Source of the DNA: Pseudoselenomonas ruminantium
GTDB taxonomy: Bacteria; Bacillota; Negativicutes; Selenomonadales; Selenomonadaceae
Direction: 5' to 3'
DNA length: 60,832 bases
Assembly: GCA_015058655.1 (NCBI GenBank)
Contig: SVBX01000020.1
Coordinates: 1 to 60,832 of the forward strand
Both the position numbers and the translations under genes were made by a program. Shown in pieces: positions 36,466-45,765 of the stretch. The stretch's first letter is position 1; every line of letters begins with the position of its first letter. Under the pieces are notes generated by a model that was not told where the DNA came from, did not search any database, and was given only the letters and a program-made list of their open reading frames with translations.

Positions 36466-37473
36466 TCAGGAGGTTACAATTCTTTGCAGCATATTTTCCA
36501 TCGAAAACTTCCCTGTCACTGTGTTGTAGCCATGCCTTGCAATTCTTGCCCGCAGCTCTTCATTTTCCAAATAATAACCAAGCTTGTCCAAAAGCTCTCC
36601 TGTATTTGCATAGGTTGCGCAATCCTCATGGGAAAGGCAGCCCCAATACTCTCTTTCGTCCATCAGCAAAAAGGAATCCGTAGCCAAGATCTCGAAGGAA
36701 CGCGGATTCGGGCTTTTATGCCTTTCTGCATGTATATTCAGGCATACCTTCGTGCAGCTATACATAAGCGCTGCTTCCACTGGCGATACAGTCCTGTTTT
36801 CCAGGAATTTGCAGATATGCCGCCATTTCCTTTTGAATAAGATCTTTTTCCAAGGATATTTCTCATCGTAAAAGGGCCCGATTATTTTCAAATTCCAGGC
36901 GCGCCTTTCCGCTTCCTTAGCCACAGCCTCTAAGATTTTCAGCCTGTTGGCAAAAGGAGAGCCAATGAAGACTATATCCGTCTCCCTTGGGTTATCCATC
37001 TTGGAAAAAGCTTCGCTATAGCCCACAGGGAGATACGCTGCCTGTATCCCCATATTCTCCAGATAACTCACATCGCACTCTTCAAAGAGAAAGATCTTCT
37101 CAAAGTAAGGCAAATATCCTAAGACCTCAGGCCTTTCGCTTATGCCGTCCACAAACCAGCAAGCAGTGCGGCACTTGTCCCTTGCATATGCCAAATCATC
37201 AGGAGCCATTACATCCTTCGGTGTATTGACGAACAATATCAGGTCTGGGGAAAATTCATCGACGAGATTATTTAGATTTTCTTTCCAATTTCGCTCATAT
37301 TCAATACGGCCACCCTTCAAGCCTAATTTGTCCATTTTCTTCTCATAATAGGAACATATCATGCGGTACGCATCCGTATATACAGTCCGAACATCATGTC
37401 CCATCTTTTCCAAAGTATCTTCTATCAAAAGTATCTTATCATTTCTTGAGAAAATGGCCAAAACTATCCTCAT
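36466..37473 (-). CDS. CgeB-like glycosyltransferase
   Basis: A 335-residue protein with a glycosyltransferase-1-like carboxyl half of the CgeB/DUF3880 sort (CLNIHAERHKSPNPRSFEIL; ATDSFLLMDE). The amino half reads LAIFSRNDKILLIEDTLEKM and contains DLILFVNTP. ATG at 37473 follows GGAGAAGG. It sits between two other glycosyltransferase genes of the LPS run. Its donor and acceptor are unknown. Confidence 0.78.
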   Translation of the reverse strand: MRIVLAIFSRNDKILLIEDTLEKMGHDVRTVYTDAYRMICSYYEKKMDKLGLKGGRIEYERNWKENLNNLVDEFSPDLILFVNTPKDVMAPDDLAYARDKCRTACWFVDGISERPEVLGYLPYFEKIFLFEECDVSYLENMGIQAAYLPVGYSEAFSKMDNPRETDIVFIGSPFANRLKILEAVAKEAERRAWNLKIIGPFYDEKYPWKKILFKRKWRHICKFLENRTVSPVEAALMYSCTKVCLNIHAERHKSPNPRSFEILATDSFLLMDEREYWGCLSHEDCATYANTGELLDKLGYYLENEELRARIARHGYNTVTGKFSMENMLQRIVTS

Positions 37474-37512
37474 GATACCTTCTCCACAACAATTATCCAA
37501 TATTGCCTCAAC

Positions 37513-38649
37513 CTATAGGCTCTTTGTTTGCCCCAGCAGATTGCCTATAAACTTTTCCTTGGCGTATTCCGCATTGGCCTTTGCCAGTTCTTCCTTGTAC
37601 GCAGATTTTCTCGACTCGAAATCAGCAATGAAATCAAGCATCTGTTCCTTAAAGCGGCCAGCATCATCCATATCAACAATTTCCCCAATATGGAATCTCT
37701 CCATCACCTCCGGATTAAGGACCCTTGTGGTAATCACAGGCTTGCCAGCCCCTATAGCAGTGAAATATATGGCGCTCCAATTGTAGATATAACGCTCCGC
37801 CGTATAAGGGAGATACACCACATCCACAGACCGTATCATCTTATACCAGTCATCCTGCAAGAGCTTGCGCTTGATGAATTCTATCCTTTCGCAGCCACTG
37901 TACTTGGCTGCTATCTGTCTGGCTTCCATCTCATCTTCGGCAGTAGTGGGAGCCAGCTGCACTATGAACCTGACCCCCGGAGGAAGCTGCTCATGGGCAG
38001 CTATATCGAGAAGCCACTCCATCTTCTTCTCGCCCTTGCGGTAATGCCCAAAGAAGCCAATTTTCAAAGTCTCGGTATCCTCACTGCTGACAAAAGCCTC
38101 CGGCATCATCACAGGAGGCTGGATAAGGCGCAGATTCGGCAGTTTTTCACTGCCAAAGTCATCCCTCAAGGTAGTCACGCACAGCTTTATCTTCTCATGC
38201 CCCAGGCACTTGCGGGCATAACGCAGGAACTTCGGCTTCTCCTGGGGATTTACTCCCAGGAAGATGAAGTACACCGGCACAGAGCTTTTGAGCAGCTTGC
38301 TTCTCTGCAACGAGCGCAGATAGCGATAGGTGGCAGTGGTCAAGAGGATAGCATCTATCCCTTCCCTGACAGCCGTTTGGGCCGCCGAGTCAAACCATTT
38401 GATGCGCCGATATTCCCGCTTCAGGGAATAGATCAGCTTCTTCAGCCCATGCACCCTGTCATAGCTGACTATGGCCCCGCCAGCAAGCTCATAGACCGGC
38501 ACCCCAAAATCCCTGTCCAGCTCCGTCTTTTCCGGCACCATCATCACAGGCTCATGGCCTGCCTTGCGCAAAGCCTCGATGATTATCTTGTCAAACTCCA
38601 GCTCGAAGCCTGCCTTGGCTTTGACTGTTTCGAGGATTGCTACCTTCAT
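37513..38649 (-). CDS. GT4-like glycosyltransferase
   Basis: A 378-residue protein with a GT-B layout: VAILETVKAKAGFELEFDKI at the start, KIGFFGHYRKGEKKMEWLLD in the middle, and a donor-site region YLPYTAERYIYNWSAIYFTA then GAGKPVITTRVLNPEVMER. The usual E-x7-E motif is not clear, so it is a diverged member. Its start overlaps the end of the upstream gene by 4 bases. A role in LPS outer-core or O-chain assembly is inferred from position. Confidence 0.75.
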   Translation of the reverse strand: MKVAILETVKAKAGFELEFDKIIIEALRKAGHEPVMMVPEKTELDRDFGVPVYELAGGAIVSYDRVHGLKKLIYSLKREYRRIKWFDSAAQTAVREGIDAILLTTATYRYLRSLQRSKLLKSSVPVYFIFLGVNPQEKPKFLRYARKCLGHEKIKLCVTTLRDDFGSEKLPNLRLIQPPVMMPEAFVSSEDTETLKIGFFGHYRKGEKKMEWLLDIAAHEQLPPGVRFIVQLAPTTAEDEMEARQIAAKYSGCERIEFIKRKLLQDDWYKMIRSVDVVYLPYTAERYIYNWSAIYFTAIGAGKPVITTRVLNPEVMERFHIGEIVDMDDAGRFKEQMLDFIADFESRKSAYKEELAKANAEYAKEKFIGNLLGQTKSL

Positions 38650-39410
38650 GCCTCTTGACCTCCGCTGAATGTCCTGTACCTGAGTTTCAAGTACTTCATA
38701 AATGTATAATAGCTGTGGAGCATGGAAAAAACCAGTCCCAGCTCCCCGTCCAGAAAACCTTTCTGCAGCACATAAGCGCGGAAAAAAGCAAATATGGGCC
38801 GCACAGTCAAATCTGCCAGCCCCGCCGTCTTGCCTTCCTCATGCATTCGCTCTGCCATCATGTCCGTGTAACTGGACAGCTTATGGAAATAATTCGTCCA
38901 ATCAGAATAAGTGTGGTGCAGAAGTTCACCGTCCATCTCACGGCTCGGCAAGGCAGAAACCGGTCGCTCGTGCACCACGCCTTCCCAGCTGACAGTACCG
39001 CGACGGAACAACCGCAGGCACCAGTCCGGCCTATGGGCACCGTGCTTCATCAGCTTCCCCATGATGATATTCATGCGCTTCAGGGAAAAAGCAGCCTCTT
39101 CGTTTCCAGCCACTATCTTCGCCATGCAGTCAGCGGCTCTTTCAGTGATGCGTTCATCAGCATCCAGATAAAAAACCCACTCGGCTTCAGTCTGGCCCAG
39201 GGCAAAGTTTCTCTGTCCCGCAAAGCCCTCCTCTCCCATGGGATGAAAGACGAACTTCGCGCCCCTGCTTTCGGCGATGGCCTGAGTTGCATCCGTGCTG
39301 CCTGAGTCCACCACCAGGATTTCATCTGCAAAAGAGGCGCTGTCTATGGCTGCTCCGATATTTTTTTCTTCATTCCTGGTCAGAATAATGACCGCCAGTC
39401 TCGATGGCAT
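38646..39410 (-). CDS. Family 2 glycosyltransferase (WaaE/KdtX-like)
   Basis: A 254-residue inverting glycosyltransferase of the WaaE/KdtX group, which adds a beta-glucose to heptose I in other Gram-negatives. It shows AVIILTRNEEKNIGAAIDSA, VVDSGSTDATQ, the DXD site in FYLDADERIT, and the WEGVVHER block. GGAGGG lies 7 bases before the ATG at 39410. The match in style to WaaE makes inner-core extension likely here. Confidence 0.87.
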   Translation of the reverse strand: MPSRLAVIILTRNEEKNIGAAIDSASFADEILVVDSGSTDATQAIAESRGAKFVFHPMGEEGFAGQRNFALGQTEAEWVFYLDADERITERAADCMAKIVAGNEEAAFSLKRMNIIMGKLMKHGAHRPDWCLRLFRRGTVSWEGVVHERPVSALPSREMDGELLHHTYSDWTNYFHKLSSYTDMMAERMHEEGKTAGLADLTVRPIFAFFRAYVLQKGFLDGELGLVFSMLHSYYTFMKYLKLRYRTFSGGQEA

Positions 39411-39458
39411 GTCACAGCCCTCCTCTTGGTTCAAACGAACAACCTCCCAAAATGCCGC

Positions 39459-40667
39459 TCACTCTGCAGCGTTGTCATTAAATCTCGCCCAGGCCAAAGC
39501 CAGGCCCAGCACCGTCCAGAAAAACTTCACGGACACCGAAGCCCCCCAGGTGTATTCCGTCAATCCATGCAACATGAAGCCCAACACAGCCGCCATGATG
39601 AAAAGGCGGGCGACCTCACCGCGCCTATCCCGGCGGGACACGGAAAAATACAGCAGATAGCAAACAAAGATAAGGAAAGCCAGCTCACCCACTGCGCCGC
39701 CCTCAGCCAGCATATTCATGAAATTGCTGTGGGCATGGGTCAAATGCGGCTCCTTGGCCAAAGGCGAAATGTAGTCAGGATAGCAGTCCTTGAATCTGCC
39801 GGGGCCAATCCCCAGCACCGGATTATCTTCAAACATCTGTTCCGCGCTTTGCCAGAGAAGTTTTCTCTCCGTATGGGATTGTTCATTGCTGTCAGCCACG
39901 GACACAATGCGCTGCACCATCGGCATCTCAGGGAAACTTGCCATCACCCCCAGGGCCACGGCCAGCACGCAGGCATAAGCCATCAGCAGCTTCAGCCGCT
40001 GACGCACAGCAAAAAGCCCCAGCACCAGCATGCCGATGGCAGCCCCCAGCCAGGCACCGCGAGTATAATCTATCAGCAAGAGCCCGCCAGCCACTGCCAT
40101 GAGAGCCCCCCACAAGCAGCGCCGCCTGGGCACGGTATCTTTCAGCACTCCAATCCACAAGCAGAGGAAAGTCATGGAAAGGATAGTAGCATAGTGCATA
40201 TAGTTGAGGAACCCTGCATAGCGCCCCCCCAGCACCATGCCAGCCGCCACGAACTGATAAACGGCTACGCAGCCATTTATCAGTACCGAAGCCAATAAGC
40301 ACTTGGCCAGAAAGACAATTCTTTCAGGCTTCCTGACAGCAAACAAAATCAGGAACAGAGGAACGGAGCGATAGAGATATTTATCAAAGAATGTGCCTAT
40401 GCCCTTTGCCACATCTGCAGAAAAAAGCGCTGAAACAATCACTGTAGCCCACAAAAGGAGAATCACCGCCAAAATGCCCTTGGGCGGCAAAGCCCTTTTC
40501 CTCGAGCTGAAATCCATATGCAGATATCCCAGCCCGCACAGCAAAGACAGCCCCAGAAAAACATTTCCCAACGCTACAGAACAGCTGGACACGAGAGCAA
40601 ACATCGCCAGACAGGCAAATGTCCCCTTCTCCATCGTCTCCGTGCTCATCCATGCACGAATGCTCAT
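39459..40667 (-). CDS. O-antigen ligase-like membrane protein
   Basis: A 402-residue polytopic protein with about ten to twelve helices and the Wzy_C/WaaL-type periplasmic loop (ERKLLWQSAEQMFEDNPVLG; GPGRFKD; HAHSNFMNMLAEGG, with the conserved histidine). It would join O-polysaccharide from undecaprenyl pyrophosphate to the lipid A core, or act as a Wzy-type polymerase; the two cannot be separated by eye. It overlaps the upstream gene by 4 bases. Confidence 0.85.
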   Translation of the reverse strand: MSIRAWMSTETMEKGTFACLAMFALVSSCSVALGNVFLGLSLLCGLGYLHMDFSSRKRALPPKGILAVILLLWATVIVSALFSADVAKGIGTFFDKYLYRSVPLFLILFAVRKPERIVFLAKCLLASVLINGCVAVYQFVAAGMVLGGRYAGFLNYMHYATILSMTFLCLWIGVLKDTVPRRRCLWGALMAVAGGLLLIDYTRGAWLGAAIGMLVLGLFAVRQRLKLLMAYACVLAVALGVMASFPEMPMVQRIVSVADSNEQSHTERKLLWQSAEQMFEDNPVLGIGPGRFKDCYPDYISPLAKEPHLTHAHSNFMNMLAEGGAVGELAFLIFVCYLLYFSVSRRDRRGEVARLFIMAAVLGFMLHGLTEYTWGASVSVKFFWTVLGLALAWARFNDNAAE

Positions 40668-42337
40668 CTTCTTCCCTCTCCCACATTAACCTTGATATCC
40701 TCTATGCCATAGTATTTGCAAAGGCCTTCCTTGGTCACGCCATTGTCAAAATCCACAAAGAATACATGCCGCAAAGCACGGTTCTTCATTTTGATGGGGT
40801 CCATATAGGCAATCGGCTCGCCTTGAGCGGCTGTTGCCTTCACAATATCGATACGGACAGCATTTTCCTGATTCATGTTATAAGTAACCAGCAGGGCAGC
40901 CGACATGGTGAAGATGCCAAGCCCTGCCGCAGCTGCCAGCATCACCTTGCGTGCCGGCAAAGCCAGGCGTTCGCGAATCAGCGGCTCTCGCAATACAGCC
41001 ACCGTCGCAATGATGATCATGGCCACTGAACTGAAGGTAGCCCGGGCAGGAAAGGTGGGGGCTGCCAGCATGACCAGATTGTTTGCCAGCGCCAGCACCA
41101 GCATATATCCTGCATAGCGAACCACCGCAAAGGACTGCCATACCTCGCGCGCTTTCACCTTGTCGGCCAGCATCCTTATAGCTTGCGGCGTCAGTCCAAG
41201 TTGTTTCTTCACCAAGGCGTAGACAAAGAAAATTGTCAGCCAGTAAATGGCCATTTCGTCGAAGCCGTTAAACAGGTTATTGAAGTGATCTACAGTCTTC
41301 TGCTTGGTCAGCCCCAGCGGCACCATCACGGCAGCATACAAGATGTCACGGATAGTCCAGGCCACAAAACTGCCGTTGAAATAAGAAATCACCAGCAGGA
41401 TGATGAAGCCCAGCATCAGCCATTGTCCCCGGCTCAATCTTAGCTGTACCGGCTCAAGGGAAAAGCCCTTCTTTTCCGCCAGCGCCAGCTTGAATACCCG
41501 CCAGGCACAGAGCAGCAGCAAGACCATGGGCAGAATGTACAACAGCATCTCACCGTTGCCCGCAAACTGGTTGCCGATATGATGCAGGAGGCCCTTGCCG
41601 CTGCCCTGCTCATCGTAGCGGACGAAATTTCCCGGCGCAGCCACGATGCCGATAAGTCCCAGCAGGGCGCCAAAGCACCCCGCCGGCATCCAGCCTGCCA
41701 TGCTGCCCTGCCGGTGGAAATACCAGCTGATTCCGGCGGTCAGCCAGACCACCGTCACGGCCAGATTCTCTACAGACCAGCCGGCAACGATCCCCAGCAG
41801 GAACATGGGCAAAACAGCCCAGCCGCTCAGCGCAGCCTTGCTTCTGGCCAGGGAGATATTATAGGGCAGCAGGAAAAGGGCTGCCGGCACAGCCGACCAA
41901 AGGTAGACAGTGGAGCCGCTTTTCCATACAGCCACTTCGCCAAAATGAGGGAAGGACAGCCAGGCCAAGAGACCTGTCGCTGCCAGCAGGACCGGCTCGC
42001 GGTTCCATGCCACCGAGCGGCGCGCATGGAAGTACAGCAGGAGCACCAAGGCCGCAAACATCAGAGCATTGGCGACATCGAACCAGAACTTGCCCAGCCA
42101 CAGGAACAGATCCAGGCAGAATACCGTGAACATGCGCCCGCCATGCAGGAAATAATGGCGATAGGCCGAAGTTATCACATCCTGGAAGGAAGCAATATGC
42201 TCAGTGGTCAGCCAGATCAGCGAATAATCGTAGTCATCCCGGTGAAGCGGCATCAACGAATTCAGCGCAAACATCACCAGAAAAATCGCCGCCAAAACCA
42301 GCAGATTCAGAAATAGACCATTTTTTCTCTGGGACAA
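40664..42337 (-). CDS. DUF6056-type polytopic membrane protein (possible GT-C enzyme)
   Basis: A 557-residue protein with about twelve to fourteen helices. Just after the first helix, MPLHRDDYDYSL carries the acidic pair typical of GT-C glycosyltransferases, and YRHYFLHGGRMF follows, as in DUF6056 proteins. The start codon is TTG, 10 bases after GGGAG. It lies between a polyprenyl-phosphate sugar transferase gene and the O-antigen ligase-like gene, so a periplasmic sugar transfer using the neighbour's lipid-linked donor is a reasonable guess. It is not a characterised family. Confidence 0.72.
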   Translation of the reverse strand: MSQRKNGLFLNLLVLAAIFLVMFALNSLMPLHRDDYDYSLIWLTTEHIASFQDVITSAYRHYFLHGGRMFTVFCLDLFLWLGKFWFDVANALMFAALVLLLYFHARRSVAWNREPVLLAATGLLAWLSFPHFGEVAVWKSGSTVYLWSAVPAALFLLPYNISLARSKAALSGWAVLPMFLLGIVAGWSVENLAVTVVWLTAGISWYFHRQGSMAGWMPAGCFGALLGLIGIVAAPGNFVRYDEQGSGKGLLHHIGNQFAGNGEMLLYILPMVLLLLCAWRVFKLALAEKKGFSLEPVQLRLSRGQWLMLGFIILLVISYFNGSFVAWTIRDILYAAVMVPLGLTKQKTVDHFNNLFNGFDEMAIYWLTIFFVYALVKKQLGLTPQAIRMLADKVKAREVWQSFAVVRYAGYMLVLALANNLVMLAAPTFPARATFSSVAMIIIATVAVLREPLIRERLALPARKVMLAAAAGLGIFTMSAALLVTYNMNQENAVRIDIVKATAAQGEPIAYMDPIKMKNRALRHVFFVDFDNGVTKEGLCKYYGIEDIKVNVGEGRR

Positions 42338-42342
42338 GTTAC

Positions 42343-43338
42343 TTACACTCCCTCATTCTTATCGTCCTGTTCCTTGGGCAGACTGCATTCTGAGCTGCCG
42401 TATATCATCTTTTTTCCGTTGTACTCGTCCACCAGATAGATGGGCCTGCGCTTGCTCTCGGTAAAGACCCTGCCCAGATATTCGCCGATGATTCCCAGGG
42501 AAAGGAGCTGCACGCCCCCCAGGAAGAGCATGACGGTCATCAAAGTGGGATACCCGGCTACGGGGTCGCCATAGCAAAGGGCGTTGAAAAGCACCCAGCA
42601 CATGTAGAACATAGCCAGCAGGGAAACACCCAACCCCAGCATGGTAGTCAGCCGCAAAGGAGCCGTGGTGAAAGAGGTGAGCCCCTCCACCGCCAGATTG
42701 CAAAGGCGCAGGAAATTCCAGGTAGTATGCCCGGCCGCCCGGGGTCGCACATGGAAAGGTATTTCCTTCTTGCGGTACCCCACCCAGGTAAACATGCCTT
42801 TGGTATAGCGCTGATTCTCGCGCATCATCCGCAAAGCGGCCACGCACCGCTTGTCCAGCAGGCGAAAATCCCCCACATCCCGCTGCACCTTGTAATCGGC
42901 AAAAAATTGCAGGCTGCGGTAGAAGATATTGGACATGTGGCGCTTGAACCAAGTTTCATCCGTTCGGTCCGTACGCTTGCCACAGACATCATCATAGCCC
43001 TTATGCCACCAGTCAATCATCTCGGGAATGAGCTCCGGCGGATGCTGCAAGTCCGCATCCATGATGATGACCGCGTCCCCCTCAGCATAGTCAAGGCCGG
43101 CCAGCATGGCAGCTTCCTTGCCAAAGTTGCGGGACAGGCTGAGATACCTTACGGACGGTTCTCGCCTTGCCATGGCCTGCAACAAGGCCAAAGTATCATC
43201 TGAGCTGCCGTCATTTATGAAAAGGTATGCAAATTCACAGTCAGGAACCTCCCGCAAGGCATGGGATACCTCGGCATGAAATTTTTCTACCACCTCCTGC
43301 TCATTGTAGCAGGGGACAATTATAGTTATTTTTTCCAT
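42343..43338 (-). CDS. Family 2 bactoprenol glycosyltransferase (GtrB type)
   Basis: A 331-residue enzyme that puts a sugar on undecaprenyl phosphate. It shows TIIVPCYNEQEVVEKFHAEV, FINDGSSDDT, IMDADLQHPPELIPEM and two carboxyl-terminal membrane helices ending before EYLGRVFTESKRRP. It resembles the gene at 31066-32004 in layout but is not a recent copy. Together with the DUF6056-type protein encoded next, it may form a second donor/transferase pair. Confidence 0.9.
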   Translation of the reverse strand: MEKITIIVPCYNEQEVVEKFHAEVSHALREVPDCEFAYLFINDGSSDDTLALLQAMARREPSVRYLSLSRNFGKEAAMLAGLDYAEGDAVIIMDADLQHPPELIPEMIDWWHKGYDDVCGKRTDRTDETWFKRHMSNIFYRSLQFFADYKVQRDVGDFRLLDKRCVAALRMMRENQRYTKGMFTWVGYRKKEIPFHVRPRAAGHTTWNFLRLCNLAVEGLTSFTTAPLRLTTMLGLGVSLLAMFYMCWVLFNALCYGDPVAGYPTLMTVMLFLGGVQLLSLGIIGEYLGRVFTESKRRPIYLVDEYNGKKMIYGSSECSLPKEQDDKNEGV

Positions 43339-43348
43339 CCCAGTCTCC

Positions 43349-44230
43349 TCAATCTGCCAAAGCGCGGAAGTCAGTTATTTCCACCTGCTCTGAGGCCGCC
43401 AGTTCCCGGACTGCCGGCGACACGATGGCTGCCAGTTCTGCCTCGAAATCATGCTCCCAGGCGCACTCCGGCACCAGTACCCCGTTATCCAGGCCGGGGT
43501 GCATCATGACCTCCGTAGTCCCGGGCTGCAGCTGACGGATGAAGTCCAGCAGATATGCTTCCGAGACAGCTTCCCCCGCCACGATGCCTGCAAAATGCTC
43601 AGTTGTGGCAAGCCCCTGGCGCTTCGCCTTCCAAGCTGACAGGCAGGCCAGCGTCCCCAGCCCCAGACGCCCAACAAGCTGGCCGAGACCGCCAAACTCG
43701 CCGCTGAAAAGCGGCGTGCGCGGCGTGCGCAAGGCCTTGATGCCAGAAGCTTTGCTCAAGGCCAGGACTATATCTATGATGCCCGGCAGGGTGTGCATGT
43801 GCTGATGGCTGTCCGCATGAGTGAGCTTAAGCCCTGCGCCCTCCAGCTTATTGAGCTGGGCCGCCAGCTCTGCCCGCACTTCTTCCAGATTCACCCGCCC
43901 TGCAAGAAAATGTTTCACCAACACTGTGTAATCATCAAAAAAGACGCCCTCTGCCGTCACCAGGGAAGGAATTTCCCGTGGCGGCAGTATCGGGTAGCCA
44001 TTGACCAGAGTAAAATGAATGCCGACTCCCAGCTTTTCATGGCGCCTTGCCACAGCCACTGCCGACTCAAAGGCTTTGCCCCCCGGCATCAGGGTAGCCG
44101 AACGCAGGCAGCCTTCGGTCACACCTTTTTCAACTGCCTGATTGATAAGCTCATGCCGGCCGAAATCATCGGCATTGATAATTAAGCGTTTCAAACCTTT
44201 CATCCAATCTAAATCACGCACATCTTGCAT
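43349..44230 (-). CDS. ChbG/HpnK (YdjC) family carbohydrate deacetylase
   Basis: A 293-residue metal-dependent deacetylase with the family opening (RLIINADDFGRHELINQAV), in which the Asp pair binds metal, plus the histidine block HADSHQHMHTLPG and a late MMHPGLD. The family removes acetyl groups from N-acetylated sugars such as chitobiose or hopanoid-linked sugars. In this cluster a lipid- or LPS-bound amino sugar is the likely target. The start is uncertain: the ATG at 44230 has GGGGAAAG close by, but the family likeness begins at the ATG at 44203. Confidence 0.85.
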   Translation of the reverse strand: MQDVRDLDWMKGLKRLIINADDFGRHELINQAVEKGVTEGCLRSATLMPGGKAFESAVAVARRHEKLGVGIHFTLVNGYPILPPREIPSLVTAEGVFFDDYTVLVKHFLAGRVNLEEVRAELAAQLNKLEGAGLKLTHADSHQHMHTLPGIIDIVLALSKASGIKALRTPRTPLFSGEFGGLGQLVGRLGLGTLACLSAWKAKRQGLATTEHFAGIVAGEAVSEAYLLDFIRQLQPGTTEVMMHPGLDNGVLVPECAWEHDFEAELAAIVSPAVRELAASEQVEITDFRALAD

Positions 44231-44249
44231 CTTTCCCCAAAGCGCAGCC

Positions 44250-44792
44250 TCAAGCTCCCGCGCCTGTATCCGGGGCAGAAATCAAAAAATCGACCAGTTC
44301 CAGCAGGCTGCCACCCTTGTAAAGCACGCCTCTGACGCCTGCCCTTTCGGCACATGCCACATCCCTGGGGCTGTCTCCCACCATCAGGGACTGCCCCAGG
44401 TCGATATCAAAATCCTTGCAAGCCGCAGAAATGAGCCCGCTCTTGGGCTTGCGGCAGTCGCAGTCCTTTCGGTACTCCGGCACTGCCGCCTCCGGATGGT
44501 GAGGGCAATAATAGAAACCATCCAGATGGGCGCCGATTTTTTCCAGTTCCTCATTCATATAAGCATGGAGATCCCTTACCGCCTTCTCTCCAAACATCCC
44601 TCGGGCCACGCCGCTCTGATTGGTGATGACAATGGCCAGATAGCCCTTGTCATTGACCAGCTTCACGGCTTCCCTGGCTTCGGGCATCCACTGGAGCTTT
44701 TCCTTTTCATGGAGGTAGCCCGTGTCCACATTGAGGGTGCCATCCCGGTCAAAAAAGACGGCGGGAACCTTCTTCTCAGATTTATTTGCCAT
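44250..44792 (-). CDS. gmhB: D-glycero-beta-D-manno-heptose-1,7-bisphosphate 7-phosphatase
   Basis: A HAD-family phosphatase of 180 residues acting in ADP-heptose synthesis. The nucleophile motif is FFDRDGTLN; TNQSGVARG and the zinc-binding loop CPHHP..CDCRKPK are characteristic of GmhB, and GDSPRDV completes the site. It overlaps rfaD by 11 bases, placing two steps of the same pathway under coupled translation. Confidence 0.95.
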   Translation of the reverse strand: MANKSEKKVPAVFFDRDGTLNVDTGYLHEKEKLQWMPEAREAVKLVNDKGYLAIVITNQSGVARGMFGEKAVRDLHAYMNEELEKIGAHLDGFYYCPHHPEAAVPEYRKDCDCRKPKSGLISAACKDFDIDLGQSLMVGDSPRDVACAERAGVRGVLYKGGSLLELVDFLISAPDTGAGA

Positions 44793-45753
44793 ACTCGAAA
44801 TAACCGCCCTGATCGAGGAAGTCGCAGTACTCCTTCACAGCTTCCTTCATGTCATAGAACCCCTGGTCATAACCTGCCTCCAACAGATGCGTGGGGTCAG
44901 ACTCGGTGAAGTTCTGGTACTTGCCGCGAAGCACTTCCGGGAACTCACGATACTCAATCCTGCCCTTGCCCAAAGCCTCGATGACAGCTTCTGCCACCTC
45001 GTTGTAGGTATGGGCCTTGCCTGTGCCGCAGTTGTAGATGCCGGAAGGTCCCTGATTCTCCCAGAACCAGAGGTTCACCTTCACCACATCCTTGACATAG
45101 ACGAAGTCACGGCGCTGCTCGCCGTCCTTATAGCCATCGATGCCCTTGAAGAGTCGGGCCACACCGGTTTCATTGACCTGATTGTAAAGCTGGTAGAAGA
45201 TTGAGGCCATCTTGCCCTTGTGATGCTCCTGGGGGCCGTAGACATTGAAATACTTGAGCCCCACGATCTGGCTCTTGGCCTCCGGCATGACCTGACGCAC
45301 ATAACGGTCAAAAGCCAGCTTGGAAAAAGCATAAGGATTCAAGGCATCCTCGCACTCGTCACCCTCACGGAAGCCATGCTTGCCACTGCCGTAGGTAGAG
45401 GCAGAGGATGCATAGAAGAAGGGGATGCGGTGCTGCAGGCAGAAGTGGAGCACAGACTTGCTATACTCGTAATTCACCCTCATCATGAAGTTCACATCAT
45501 ACTCCATGGTATCGGAGCAAGCCCCTTCATGGAAGACGGCATCAATGTCGGCGCCATCGAAGTCGTCATTTTCGATAGTCTGCAGGAAGTCGTCCTTGTG
45601 CTGGTAGTCGATGAACTGCAAGCCACGCAGGTTCTTGTAGTTGTTGCCATCCTTCAGGTCATCGACGATCAAAATATCGGTACGTCCTCTGCGGTTAAGC
45701 TCTTTTACGATATTGCTGCCGATGAAACCGGCGCCGCCAGTTACGATAATCAT
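44782..45753 (-). CDS. rfaD: ADP-L-glycero-D-manno-heptose 6-epimerase
   Basis: Last step of ADP-heptose synthesis (also called hldD). The 323-residue short-chain dehydrogenase-type enzyme has IIVTGGAGFIGSNIVKELN, the family-specific DDLKDGNNYKNLRGLQFIDY, and the YxxxK pair (NPYAFSKLAFD). GAGGAGGAATATAA precedes the ATG. The product feeds the heptosyltransferases at 26840-27856 and 46775-47911. Confidence 0.97.
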   Translation of the reverse strand: MIIVTGGAGFIGSNIVKELNRRGRTDILIVDDLKDGNNYKNLRGLQFIDYQHKDDFLQTIENDDFDGADIDAVFHEGACSDTMEYDVNFMMRVNYEYSKSVLHFCLQHRIPFFYASSASTYGSGKHGFREGDECEDALNPYAFSKLAFDRYVRQVMPEAKSQIVGLKYFNVYGPQEHHKGKMASIFYQLYNQVNETGVARLFKGIDGYKDGEQRRDFVYVKDVVKVNLWFWENQGPSGIYNCGTGKAHTYNEVAEAVIEALGKGRIEYREFPEVLRGKYQNFTESDPTHLLEAGYDQGFYDMKEAVKEYCDFLDQGGYFEYGK

Positions 45754-45765
45754 TTATATTCCTCC

